From contig JAFZOV010000112.1 in assembly GCA_017550445.1 (NCBI GenBank), positions 1 to 46,783 on the forward strand: a stretch of DNA of 46,783 bases, given 5' to 3'. The notes below the pieces were generated by a model. The model saw only the letters and a program-made list of their open reading frames with translations. It ran no database searches and was not told the origin of the DNA. Shown one piece after another: positions 40,155 to 46,783 of the stretch (position 1 is the stretch's first letter; every line of letters starts with the position of its first letter). This DNA comes from Fibrobacter sp. Lineage in GTDB: Bacteria > Fibrobacterota > Fibrobacteria > Fibrobacterales > Fibrobacteraceae. Made by a program: the position numbers and the translations under genes.

Positions 40155-42770
40155 ATGAGAACGAGTTCGTTACTCTCCTTGTGTTTGGCGGTGACCGGCG
40201 TTGCCTTTGCGGCGACGCAGGCCACTTTTTACGTGTCTCCGAGCGGTAGCGACGCTGCCGACGGCTCTAAGGACACCCCCTTCAAGACCATTACTCAGGC
40301 GCAAAAGGCTGTGCGTGCCATAAACGGCACCATGACGGGCGATATCGAGGTGATTCTCCGCGAGGGCACCTACGTGCTTCCTTCTACCATCGGGTTCGAC
40401 GAGCGTGATGGCGGCAAGGACGGCCACTACGTGCGTTACAAGGCTGCCGATGGCGAGTCGCCGATTATTACCGGCGGTATGCAGGTTACCGGCTGGGCCA
40501 TTCACGACGAGGCGAACAACATCTGGAAGGCAGAGGGTGTCGAAGGCCGTTTCCGCCAGCTGTATGTGAACGGCAGGAAGGCTGTTCGCGCTTGCTTCCC
40601 CAACGTGATTGCCGCAAATGAAAAGGGCGTGGGCGGCTTTGACCACGATTTCGTTCGCCTTACGAAGGTGGACTCTACGGGCCGCGCCTTTGACGTTTCT
40701 GCGGACTACATCAAGAATATCAAGAACATTGAAGATGTCGAAATCCACCTGATGATTGCCTGGTCCGAAAACATCTTGCGCTTGGAAAAGGCTCAGGTGA
40801 ACGGCGGTACGGCAAAACTTATTCCGAAGGACCCTGAACGCACCAAGCTGTTCCACCGCGCTTACCCGATGCTCGGTACCGCTTTTGCGAGTAACCCTCC
40901 CAAGCAGCAGGTTTTCTATCTGGAAAACTCCTACGACTTGATTGATGCTCCGGGTGAATGGTACCTGGACGAAAAGGAACACGTGCTTTACTACAAGGCC
41001 CGTGAAGGCGAAAACATGGCTACGGCCCATGTGGTAGCCCCCCGCCTCAATACCTTGTTCAGCGTCTTGGGTAAGGATACCAAGAACAAGGTGGGCTACA
41101 TGTCTTTTGAAGGCCTCATCTTTGCCCATTCCAACTACACCCGCCCCAGCGAAGAGGGCTTCTTGGATTTGCAGGCGGCAAACTTCAACGTGGACGTGCT
41201 TGCGGACCCTAGTCGCGGAAACTGGGAAAAGCTGAACAGTAACAAGTTCTTGCTGTGGCGCCCCGATGCGGCATTCCGTGTAGAAAATGCCCACCACTTC
41301 TTGGTGCAGGGTAACGTTTTCACCCAGATTGCGGCTACAGGCCTTGATTTTGTCTCCGGTACCAACGACGACATGATCCAGGGCAACGCCTTCTTTGAAA
41401 TTGGTGCTGCGGGCATTATGCTTGGCAAGTTCTATCAGGACTCCACGACCGAAATCCATATCGCCTATAACCCGAGCGACAAGGAAGAAATCAGCACCCG
41501 CGATACCGTCAAGAACAACCTGGTCACCAACGTGACTAACGAACACCAAGGTGCCGTGGGCATTGGCGCTGGTTACCCCCGTTATGTGGTGATTGAACAT
41601 AACGAAGTCTCTTACACATACTACTCCGGTATTTCCATTGGGTTTGGCTGGACCAAGAGCCAGACGGCCATGACCAATAACCATGTGAACTGGAACGAAA
41701 TTCACCATATTGCCCGCCTGCTTTGCGACTCCGGTCCCATCTACACGCTCTCTAATCAGGGTACCGGTAGCGAAATCCAGCATAACTATATCCACGATAA
41801 CGGAACTTCCAAGTGGGCTGACTACTGGAACGTGCCCATCTATTTGGATGAAGGCTCCAGTGGCTTTACCGTGAAGGAAAACGTATTCAAGAATTCTCCT
41901 TCGGGCGTGGGCCAGAACCAGGCCGGTCAGAATACTATACAGCAGGACGGTAACTATTACAGCGATAACGTTGTGAACAATGCCGGCATTGAAAAGGAAT
42001 TCCGTTATATCCGCGATATCAAGGAAATCCCGCTGGCTGACTTCAGCAACACGGTCTCGCAGGAAGCCTTCAAGGCCGTGGTGACTATCCCGGGCCGCAT
42101 TGAAGCCGAAGATTACGACGTGGGCGGCCAGAGCGTTTCGTTCAGCGACAAGGACTTTGTGAACGAGGGCAACGTGTACCGCGAAGACGGCGTTGACGTG
42201 GTGGGCTTTGGTTGCTCCGACACGCTCAATACTCAGGATTGCGAGGGCTACGCCATCGGTTACACGCAGACCGGCGAGTGGGTGGAATACTCCATCAACG
42301 CGGTCAATGCGAGCAAGTACGTGTTCCGCGCGAATGTCGCGACCGGGCTCGAGGGCGGAAGCTTTGTGCTGTTCATTGACGGCAAGGCTGTTACCGATAC
42401 CATTGCGGTGCCCCAGGGCGAAGACTGGAACACTTACGGCTTTGTGGAAGGCGAAACCTCCGAAATTGCAAAGGGCGACCACGTTCTGCGCGTGCTGTTT
42501 ACTGGCAGCTACGTGAACCTCGACTGGATCCAGTTTGCGCTCACGCAAGACGGCCTTACCGGCGTCCGCAAGGTTCCGGAATACTTCGTGAATTTCAGGG
42601 CCAATACAGCCCGCACGCTCAAGGTGTTCAGCGCCAACGGTCGCTACCTCGGGTTTATCGAGAACGGCAAGGGCGTGAACCTCACCGAAACGCTCAGGCA
42701 GGCGGGCTATGCAAGCGGCATTTACCTGGTGCGCGGCGTGGGTACGAACCTCCGCGTGCAGGTGAAGTAA
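40155..42770 (+). CDS. Parallel beta-helix glycosidase (GH141/GH120-like) with CBM6
   Basis: 871 residues from ATG 40155, preceded by GAGGA. Signal peptide to about residue 19 (VAFA). The N-terminal ATFYVSPSGSDAADGSKDTPF is the usual opening of secreted right-handed beta-helix enzymes. GDIEVILREGTYVLPSTIGF, YKAADGESPIITGGMQVTGW and FRQLYVNGRKAVRACFPN follow the pattern of GH141-like proteins. Helix coils continue to about residue 620 (NEVSYTYYSGISIGFGW, SGPIYTLSNQGTGSEIQHNY). CBM6 lies at about 643-795 (TIPGRIEAEDYDVGG, GEWVEYSINA, YVNLDWIQF) and the sorting-like tail at 805-871 (LKVFSANGRYLGFI ... GYASGIYLVRG). Exact activity (fucosidase, xylosidase or xylanase) cannot be assigned. Last hydrolase of the cluster. 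Confidence 0.8.
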   Translation: MRTSSLLSLCLAVTGVAFAATQATFYVSPSGSDAADGSKDTPFKTITQAQKAVRAINGTMTGDIEVILREGTYVLPSTIGFDERDGGKDGHYVRYKAADGESPIITGGMQVTGWAIHDEANNIWKAEGVEGRFRQLYVNGRKAVRACFPNVIAANEKGVGGFDHDFVRLTKVDSTGRAFDVSADYIKNIKNIEDVEIHLMIAWSENILRLEKAQVNGGTAKLIPKDPERTKLFHRAYPMLGTAFASNPPKQQVFYLENSYDLIDAPGEWYLDEKEHVLYYKAREGENMATAHVVAPRLNTLFSVLGKDTKNKVGYMSFEGLIFAHSNYTRPSEEGFLDLQAANFNVDVLADPSRGNWEKLNSNKFLLWRPDAAFRVENAHHFLVQGNVFTQIAATGLDFVSGTNDDMIQGNAFFEIGAAGIMLGKFYQDSTTEIHIAYNPSDKEEISTRDTVKNNLVTNVTNEHQGAVGIGAGYPRYVVIEHNEVSYTYYSGISIGFGWTKSQTAMTNNHVNWNEIHHIARLLCDSGPIYTLSNQGTGSEIQHNYIHDNGTSKWADYWNVPIYLDEGSSGFTVKENVFKNSPSGVGQNQAGQNTIQQDGNYYSDNVVNNAGIEKEFRYIRDIKEIPLADFSNTVSQEAFKAVVTIPGRIEAEDYDVGGQSVSFSDKDFVNEGNVYREDGVDVVGFGCSDTLNTQDCEGYAIGYTQTGEWVEYSINAVNASKYVFRANVATGLEGGSFVLFIDGKAVTDTIAVPQGEDWNTYGFVEGETSEIAKGDHVLRVLFTGSYVNLDWIQFALTQDGLTGVRKVPEYFVNFRANTARTLKVFSANGRYLGFIENGKGVNLTETLRQAGYASGIYLVRGVGTNLRVQVK

Positions 42771-42790
42771 ACCTCTCCAGCATATAGCAA

Positions 42791-42816
42791 AAGACCCGGG
42801 AAAAATCCCGGGTCTT
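42791..42816. terminator. Bidirectional terminator between convergent genes
   Basis: AAGACCCGGG (42791-42800) pairs with CCCGGGTCTT (42807-42816). It serves the beta-helix gene on + and the lipoprotein gene on -. Confidence 0.85.
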
Positions 42817-42834
42817 TGTCGTTTATTAAATGCG

Positions 42835-44349
42835 TTACTTTTGCAGTTCGTAGAACGCCATGAGCCATGCCTTGAGGCGGTCCCAGTTCTTGTCGCCTTC
42901 CTTGCGGATGCTGTCGTCGAAGTGGTAGACGATAAAGTCTTCCAGGCGTTCGTCGCCCACCTGAATGTGGCGGAGGTCCCTGGCGAAATTCTCGGCCAGT
43001 TTCAAATCTGTATCGCGGATGGTCTCGCCGTCGATTGCGATGGTCAGGTGCTTCTCGTGAATGACGAGAGAAACATGGTGGCGTGCTCCGTCAAGCGCTT
43101 TAGCCTTGCCAAAGACGTCGCTCTCGGCCGATGCGGAATCGATGCCGCTACGGATAGTGGTGCAGATGAACTGCGCGTCTTTTTCGCATTGGGCGATTTC
43201 GAAACCGAGCGTGTCGGTGCCGGCGGAGAATACCTTGATGCGGGAATCCGCGCTATCGGCAGAGTCTGCTTTCTCGCCGTTCTTTTCGATCCAGAAACTC
43301 ACCGCGAAGCTGGGCGTATGGAGAACGAAATTCGTGTCGAAGAATGTTGTACCGGGTTCGATTTCGGAATAGAGCTGTCTGATGTTGGTGCTCTGCTTGT
43401 AGGGGTATTCGTACTGGGTCAAGAGCCAGTGCGCTTCCTGTTCTTTTGCATTGACGGAATCGAACATCGCCCAGTATTTTCCGGTGGACTTGTCCTGCTC
43501 TGCGGTGAAGAGGTCTATAGTGCTGCCCCATCCGTCGATGAACAAGTTGAATTCCTTGTCCTTGGGCGCGTAAACCGGGACAATGAGGTTGTTCAATGTC
43601 GCGTCCAGGCCCGCGGAATCCAGAATGGCCTTTGCTTTTTCAGGAATCGAGATGTTCACGGCCTCGACGGAGGTTCCCCACAGGGCCACAATCCCGGACC
43701 AGTAAAGCGTATCTCCGGGGCGGACGCTCTTGGGGTCGTCCACAAACGGCGACGTGCTGGCAGTGTCGTTCCTCCAGACGGTGTACTTGCCGATTTGCCC
43801 CGCGGGCATGTTACGGATGGTCATGCGCCCGTCACCAAGTTCTTCCTCGGAAGGAGCCGCACAGACAAACGTGCCGTGGAAGCAGACGGAATCGATTTCG
43901 CTGAAGGATCCCTGCAGATAGAGCTGGACGACTGCGGGTGAGCCCACTTCGATTTCAAAGTGGACGGTGTCGGGCCAATCCGTATCCCAGGTGGAATTGT
44001 AGTAGTCCTTGAAGCCGAGCAGCGTGTCAGTTTCCGGTATGGCCTTGGCAAGAACGCGGAAGTGGTGGTGGTCGCCTGCAGAGAACATGGTGAACGCGCC
44101 GTCGTCTGCGGTTTCGGCGGAATCCATCACGTAGGTATGGTAGGTTACCGTGTCGACACCCGTCAGGTACACGCGTGCCCTTGCGAGGGGCTTGCCTTCG
44201 GTGTCGGTGATGAGGCCCGCAATGGTCTTGCCCGATTCCGTTTCGCTGATGACGCCCGCGGTGTCCGTGCCGTTGCTGCACGCGGCGAAGAGCGCGAGCA
44301 GTGTCACCATTGCCAGGAATAAAATGTTTTTTGTGCGTCCTTTTATCAT
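42835..44349 (-). CDS. Lipoprotein with carboxypeptidase-regulatory-like and LamG-like domains
   Basis: 504 residues from ATG 44349 (AGGGATG upstream); the frame extends 5' only through a REP-like repeat. Lipobox FAAC follows a hydrophobic stretch (ILFLAMVTLLAL). Residues ~37-110 (GKTIAGLITDTEGKPLARAR ... VYLTGVDT) are a carboxypeptidase-regulatory-like beta sandwich. Later parts include FNLFIDGWGSTIDL and a C-terminal concanavalin/LamG-like region (about 335-480; FAVSFWIEKNGEK, HHVSLVIHEKHLTIAIDG, HIQVGDERLEDFIVYHF). Probably binds a glycan at the outer surface. It lies 58 bp downstream of a TIGR02147 regulator gene, an association I recall as frequent in Fibrobacter. Confidence 0.75.
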   Translation of the reverse strand: MIKGRTKNILFLAMVTLLALFAACSNGTDTAGVISETESGKTIAGLITDTEGKPLARARVYLTGVDTVTYHTYVMDSAETADDGAFTMFSAGDHHHFRVLAKAIPETDTLLGFKDYYNSTWDTDWPDTVHFEIEVGSPAVVQLYLQGSFSEIDSVCFHGTFVCAAPSEEELGDGRMTIRNMPAGQIGKYTVWRNDTASTSPFVDDPKSVRPGDTLYWSGIVALWGTSVEAVNISIPEKAKAILDSAGLDATLNNLIVPVYAPKDKEFNLFIDGWGSTIDLFTAEQDKSTGKYWAMFDSVNAKEQEAHWLLTQYEYPYKQSTNIRQLYSEIEPGTTFFDTNFVLHTPSFAVSFWIEKNGEKADSADSADSRIKVFSAGTDTLGFEIAQCEKDAQFICTTIRSGIDSASAESDVFGKAKALDGARHHVSLVIHEKHLTIAIDGETIRDTDLKLAENFARDLRHIQVGDERLEDFIVYHFDDSIRKEGDKNWDRLKAWLMAFYELQK

Positions 44350-44377
44350 AACATCCCTAGAAAAAAACTTTGTAACG

Positions 44378-44404
44378 GTGATCCCGGAACGAGTCCGGGA
44401 TGAC
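44378..44404. repeat. REP-like palindrome between regulator and lipoprotein genes
   Basis: GTGATCCCGGAAC, then GAGTCCGGGATGAC: 27-bp imperfect palindrome matching 13669-13695 at all but two compensatory positions (stem AT for CG), which supports selection on the stem. Confidence 0.7.
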
Positions 44405-44407
44405 ATT

Positions 44408-45232
44408 TCACTCCAAATTTGAGAACAGATGGATGTTCATCTGGTAAACGCCATCCGCCTTCTCTTTGTCTTCGCCGATAATGCGGCGTGCCTTTGCCTT
44501 GAATTCCTGCAGTTCCGCTTCGAGTTGCTTGTATGCTTCGCTCGAGATGCTGAACGTGAGCGTGCTCATTACGGTCGGCTTCTTGGGCGGCGTGATGAGT
44601 GCCTGCTTTGAGAGTTCGAAGCACTGCAGCTGGTACTGCTTGATGAGTTCCGCGTTGTTGTACGGCCCGCTGCTGATGCTTTCGCGGGTCGGCTTCCAGA
44701 ACCCGTTCTCGTTCTTGCGCGCAAGCCCGAGCCGTTCCAGCAGGGCAAGCGAGTCCTTCAGTTTTCCGAGCGGGACCTTCGGGAAAATGCGCTTTTGCAC
44801 GGGAGCCATGTCGTCGCCCACGTCCATCGCGTCGAGGATGGCGAAGAGCGCGCTGTGGTACCAGCGGCTGTAATACTCGTAGGCGTCCTCGTTCAGAATA
44901 TGCTGCGGGTTCGGGTGCAGTTTCAGCAGTTCCTGCATGGCGGAGTTGCGCACGGCATCGTTCTTTGCCTGGTCGAGTTGCACCATCGTCTCGAAGTACT
45001 TGGCTTCTTTCTTGTCGAGTTCGAGGATCTCGATGAACTTGGCCACCATGCGGGGGCTTACCTTTTTGCCCCGGAGCACGTCGGCGAAGTAGCTGCGGCT
45101 CTTTTCCATGCCCAGCAGGTTGCAGATTTCGGTACGCGTGAAACTCGGCTCCGCCTGGGCGCGGGCCGCCTGGTATTCTTCCAGGAACTTGCGGAAGTGC
45201 GTAAATTGGTATATGTCTAGAAAGCGGTTCAC
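44408..45232 (-). CDS. TIGR02147 family protein, probable transcriptional regulator
   Basis: 274 residues. The N-terminus FRKFLEEYQAARAQAEPSF, then TRTEICNLLGMEKSRSYFADVLRGKKVSPRMVAKF, is an XRE-like helix-turn-helix arrangement found in the TIGR02147 family, which is largely confined to Fibrobacter and a few relatives. A helical middle (YEYYSRWYHSALFAILDAM) and a winged-helix-like part (LGKLKDSLALLERLGLARKNENGFW) follow, then a C-terminal domain (MSTLTFSISSEAYKQLEAEL). The conserved middle WYH.A dyad is typical. Ligand and targets unknown; the adjacent lipoprotein gene is the likeliest target. Confidence 0.85.
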   Translation of the reverse strand: MNRFLDIYQFTHFRKFLEEYQAARAQAEPSFTRTEICNLLGMEKSRSYFADVLRGKKVSPRMVAKFIEILELDKKEAKYFETMVQLDQAKNDAVRNSAMQELLKLHPNPQHILNEDAYEYYSRWYHSALFAILDAMDVGDDMAPVQKRIFPKVPLGKLKDSLALLERLGLARKNENGFWKPTRESISSGPYNNAELIKQYQLQCFELSKQALITPPKKPTVMSTLTFSISSEAYKQLEAELQEFKAKARRIIGEDKEKADGVYQMNIHLFSNLE

Positions 45233-45367
45233 GCTCTAAATATATATAATTTCCTTTAAAAGTGAGAATTTTTTTGAGAACGTACGGCGGGGCCTGGTCC
45301 ACAAAGAACCGTAAAGCCCGTAACTCCTTGATATTCTTGCTTTTATGGCGTTTTTGACCTGTTTTTC

Positions 45368-45409
45368 GGGGGTCTGCCGGTATGCTCCAAATGGCCCAGA
45401 GCGACCCCC
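45368..45409 (+). other. Perfect 7-bp inverted repeat in the nuoB upstream region
   Basis: GGGGGTC (45368-45374) and GACCCCC (45403-45409) face each other across 28 bp, 51 bp before nuoB. It might form a leader stem or bind a regulator. Nothing else in 45233-45459 is recognisable apart from A/T-rich possible promoters on both strands. Confidence 0.3.
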
Positions 45410-45459
45410 ATATATGACGATTTTACTATTTTTTTCGCGCATTTTATGAGGTAACCTCT

Positions 45460-46095
45460 ATGACAGCTGAGGCAGAAAAGCCGAGTATCATAACGTCCTC
45501 CCTGGACTTTTTAGTCAATTGGGGCAGGACCAATTCTCTGTGGCCGTTCCCTTACGGTACGGCATGTTGTGCCATCGAATTCATGAGTACGGAAGTGGGC
45601 CGTTACGACCTTTCCCGTATCGGTTCAGAATACGTGCGTTTTACGCCGCGTCAGTCCGACGTGCTGCTTGTTGCGGGTACTATTACCTACAAGCAGGCCC
45701 CGATCCTCAAGCGCATCTACGAACAGATGGCTGAACCCCGCTGGGTCATCGCCATGGGTGCCTGCGCCTGCTCGGGCGGGTTCTACGACTGCTACTGCAC
45801 GGTCCCCGGTATTGACCACATTATTCCGGTAGACGTCTATATTGGCGGTTGCCCCTCTCGCCCCGAAGCGTTCTTCGATGCGATGTTTGACCTGCAGAAG
45901 AAGATCAAGGATGAATCTTACATGAAGCAGCGCGCCGAGCGCGTGAAGGACCAGATCGAGATGATCAAGGCGAAGACCGCCGAGGCCAAGGCCCAGGCTC
46001 AGGAATTCGCCCAAGAGAAAGTGGCCGAAATCAAGGATTTTGTTGTGGAAAAGGAACAGAACCTTGTGAAGAAGGCCCAGTTCTGGAAGGAGTAG
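45460..46095 (+). CDS. nuoB: NADH-quinone oxidoreductase subunit B
   Basis: 211 residues, with GAGGT about 8 bases before the ATG. This peripheral-arm subunit of complex I holds cluster N2, the last Fe-S centre before quinone. The four ligands are visible: YGTACCAIEF (C36, C37), MGACACSGG (C102) and GGCPSRPEA (C131). Residues 1-155 are the conserved core. The last ~55 residues are a charged helix (KTAEAKAQAQEFAQEKVAE) that the minimal family lacks and that may form a coiled coil. No nuoA precedes it: the upstream gene is divergent, so this gene begins the operon, with nuoA presumably elsewhere. Confidence 0.95.
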   Translation: MTAEAEKPSIITSSLDFLVNWGRTNSLWPFPYGTACCAIEFMSTEVGRYDLSRIGSEYVRFTPRQSDVLLVAGTITYKQAPILKRIYEQMAEPRWVIAMGACACSGGFYDCYCTVPGIDHIIPVDVYIGGCPSRPEAFFDAMFDLQKKIKDESYMKQRAERVKDQIEMIKAKTAEAKAQAQEFAQEKVAEIKDFVVEKEQNLVKKAQFWKE

Positions 46096-46098
46096 AAG

Positions 46099-46713
46099 AT
46101 GGAATCTAAGGAACTGACAGAAAAGATTGCGTCGCTCCTCGCGGAGAAGTTCGGCGGGAAGCTTGACGCGCAGGCCAAGTGGGATGCCGCTGTGGTCGTG
46201 CCTGCTGAATATTTGCACAATGCCGTTGAATTCTTGAAGGGCGATGCCTCCATCCTCATGGATATGCTCGTGGATATTGCCGGCATTGACTACCAGACCT
46301 ACCCGAACCACGAGGGCCCGCGTTTCGGCATTTCTTATGCGTTCAAGAGCACCGTTAACCCCGGTGTGCGTGTCCGTCTCAAGGTGCTGGTCGGGGAGGC
46401 CGACCTGAAGGTCCCGACTATCAGCGACCTGTATGCGAACGCCAACTGGTACGAACGCGAAGTGTTTGACCAGTTTGGTATCGTGTTCACGGGCCATCCG
46501 GACCTCCGCCGCTTGTTGAACCACGTGGAATTCGTGGGTCACCCGCTCCGCAAGGATTACCCTGCTCAGAAGCGCCAGTGGCTCTCCACCAACGACTACC
46601 TTCTCCCGGCCCTCGAAAAGCGCCTGGAAACCCTCGGTTACCGGGTTGTCCAGCGTAGCAAGGAAGTCGGGACCAACGACAACGAATTTTTGGAAGGGAG
46701 TATCAAAGAATGA
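46099..46713 (+). CDS. nuoC: NADH-quinone oxidoreductase subunit C (30 kDa)
   Basis: 204 residues, starting 3 bp after the nuoB stop. The complex I 30-kDa signature is clear near residues 115-150: NWYEREVFDQFGIVFTGHPD, LRRLLNHVEFVGHPLRKDYP. It packs against NuoD and NuoB at the quinone module. Not fused to NuoD, unlike in enterobacteria. The stop overlaps the next start (ATGA), indicating coupled translation. Confidence 0.95.
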   Translation: MESKELTEKIASLLAEKFGGKLDAQAKWDAAVVVPAEYLHNAVEFLKGDASILMDMLVDIAGIDYQTYPNHEGPRFGISYAFKSTVNPGVRVRLKVLVGEADLKVPTISDLYANANWYEREVFDQFGIVFTGHPDLRRLLNHVEFVGHPLRKDYPAQKRQWLSTNDYLLPALEKRLETLGYRVVQRSKEVGTNDNEFLEGSIKE

Positions 46714-46783
46714 TCGTACTGGATCCTAATGGCGAAAGACTGAGCTTGATGCCCTTGAACGTGGGCCCTAGCCACCCGGCTAC
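46710..46783 (+). CDS. nuoD: NADH-quinone oxidoreductase subunit D, N-terminal start (cut by window end)
   Basis: Only 24 full codons are present. They read MIVLDPNGERLSLMPLNVGP, then SHPAT; the (N/V)xGPxHPAT motif is the invariant beginning of NuoD. ATG overlaps the nuoC stop. The order B-C-D is that of a standard nuo operon. Confidence 0.88.
   Translation, partial: MIVLDPNGERLSLMPLNVGPSHPA

Overview
The window reads as chromosome of a Fibrobacter (F. succinogenes-like) bacterium. The main reasons are three large lipoproteins carrying the Fibrobacter succinogenes major paralogous domain (TIGR02145), a TIGR02147-family regulator, and a run of secreted hemicellulases that combine family 6 carbohydrate-binding modules (CBM6) with a short C-terminal module resembling a type IX secretion sorting domain. 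Coding sequence is moderately GC-rich, -10 boxes are often TATATT, and Shine-Dalgarno sites are usually AGGAG-like.

Layout. 1-1368: end of a dTDP-glucose 4,6-dehydratase gene and a UDP-glucuronate 4-epimerase-like gene (surface polysaccharide sugars). 1369-7128: an accessory island of small toxin-antitoxin-like modules (a GNAT toxin pair, a Panacea-domain gene, an orphan ribbon-helix-helix-type antitoxin, an AT-rich membrane protein) mixed with broken genes: a second GNAT toxin, a second Panacea gene, a DUF1016/YhcG nuclease tail, and scrambled pieces of a second epimerase. 7169-9621: a PD-(D/E)XK-like protein, a repeat cluster (3 x 31 bp direct repeats, then four 42-bp palindromes), and galE. 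9677-15251: two paired exported proteins, a CnoX/YbbN-like thioredoxin-TPR protein, a small Cys-rich protein, an AlkD-like DNA glycosylase and an AT-hook-like basic protein. 15393-42770: the polysaccharide-degradation locus: CE6 esterase (interrupted by an in-frame TAG), CE6 esterase, three tandem collagen-like lipoproteins, GH43, CE1, GH27, GH127/146, GH5 and a beta-helix glycosidase. 42835-45232: a lipoprotein and a TIGR02147 regulator. 45460-46783: nuoB, nuoC and the start of nuoD.

How it fits together. The enzymes would remove acetyl (CE6), feruloyl (CE1), arabinosyl/xylosyl (GH43, GH127) and galactosyl (GH27) substituents and cut backbones (GH5), consistent with a cell that strips hemicellulose to reach cellulose. 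No sugar transporter or dedicated regulator lies in the cluster. Instead, each separately transcribed hydrolase except the CE1 gene is preceded by a 15-bp dyad (best form TTGACA-N3-TGTCAA) that ends about 42-44 bp before a TATATT-like -10 box. This is the spacing of a class I activator site and is the strongest undescribed regulatory signal I found. Other candidates are the trio of collagen-like lipoproteins with nearly equal Gly-X-Y tracts closed by an invariant Cys, the phased 42-bp palindrome array, and the exact CAG-to-TAG change in the catalytic QGE block of a CE6 esterase.

All calls come from reading the sequence; no database search was run.
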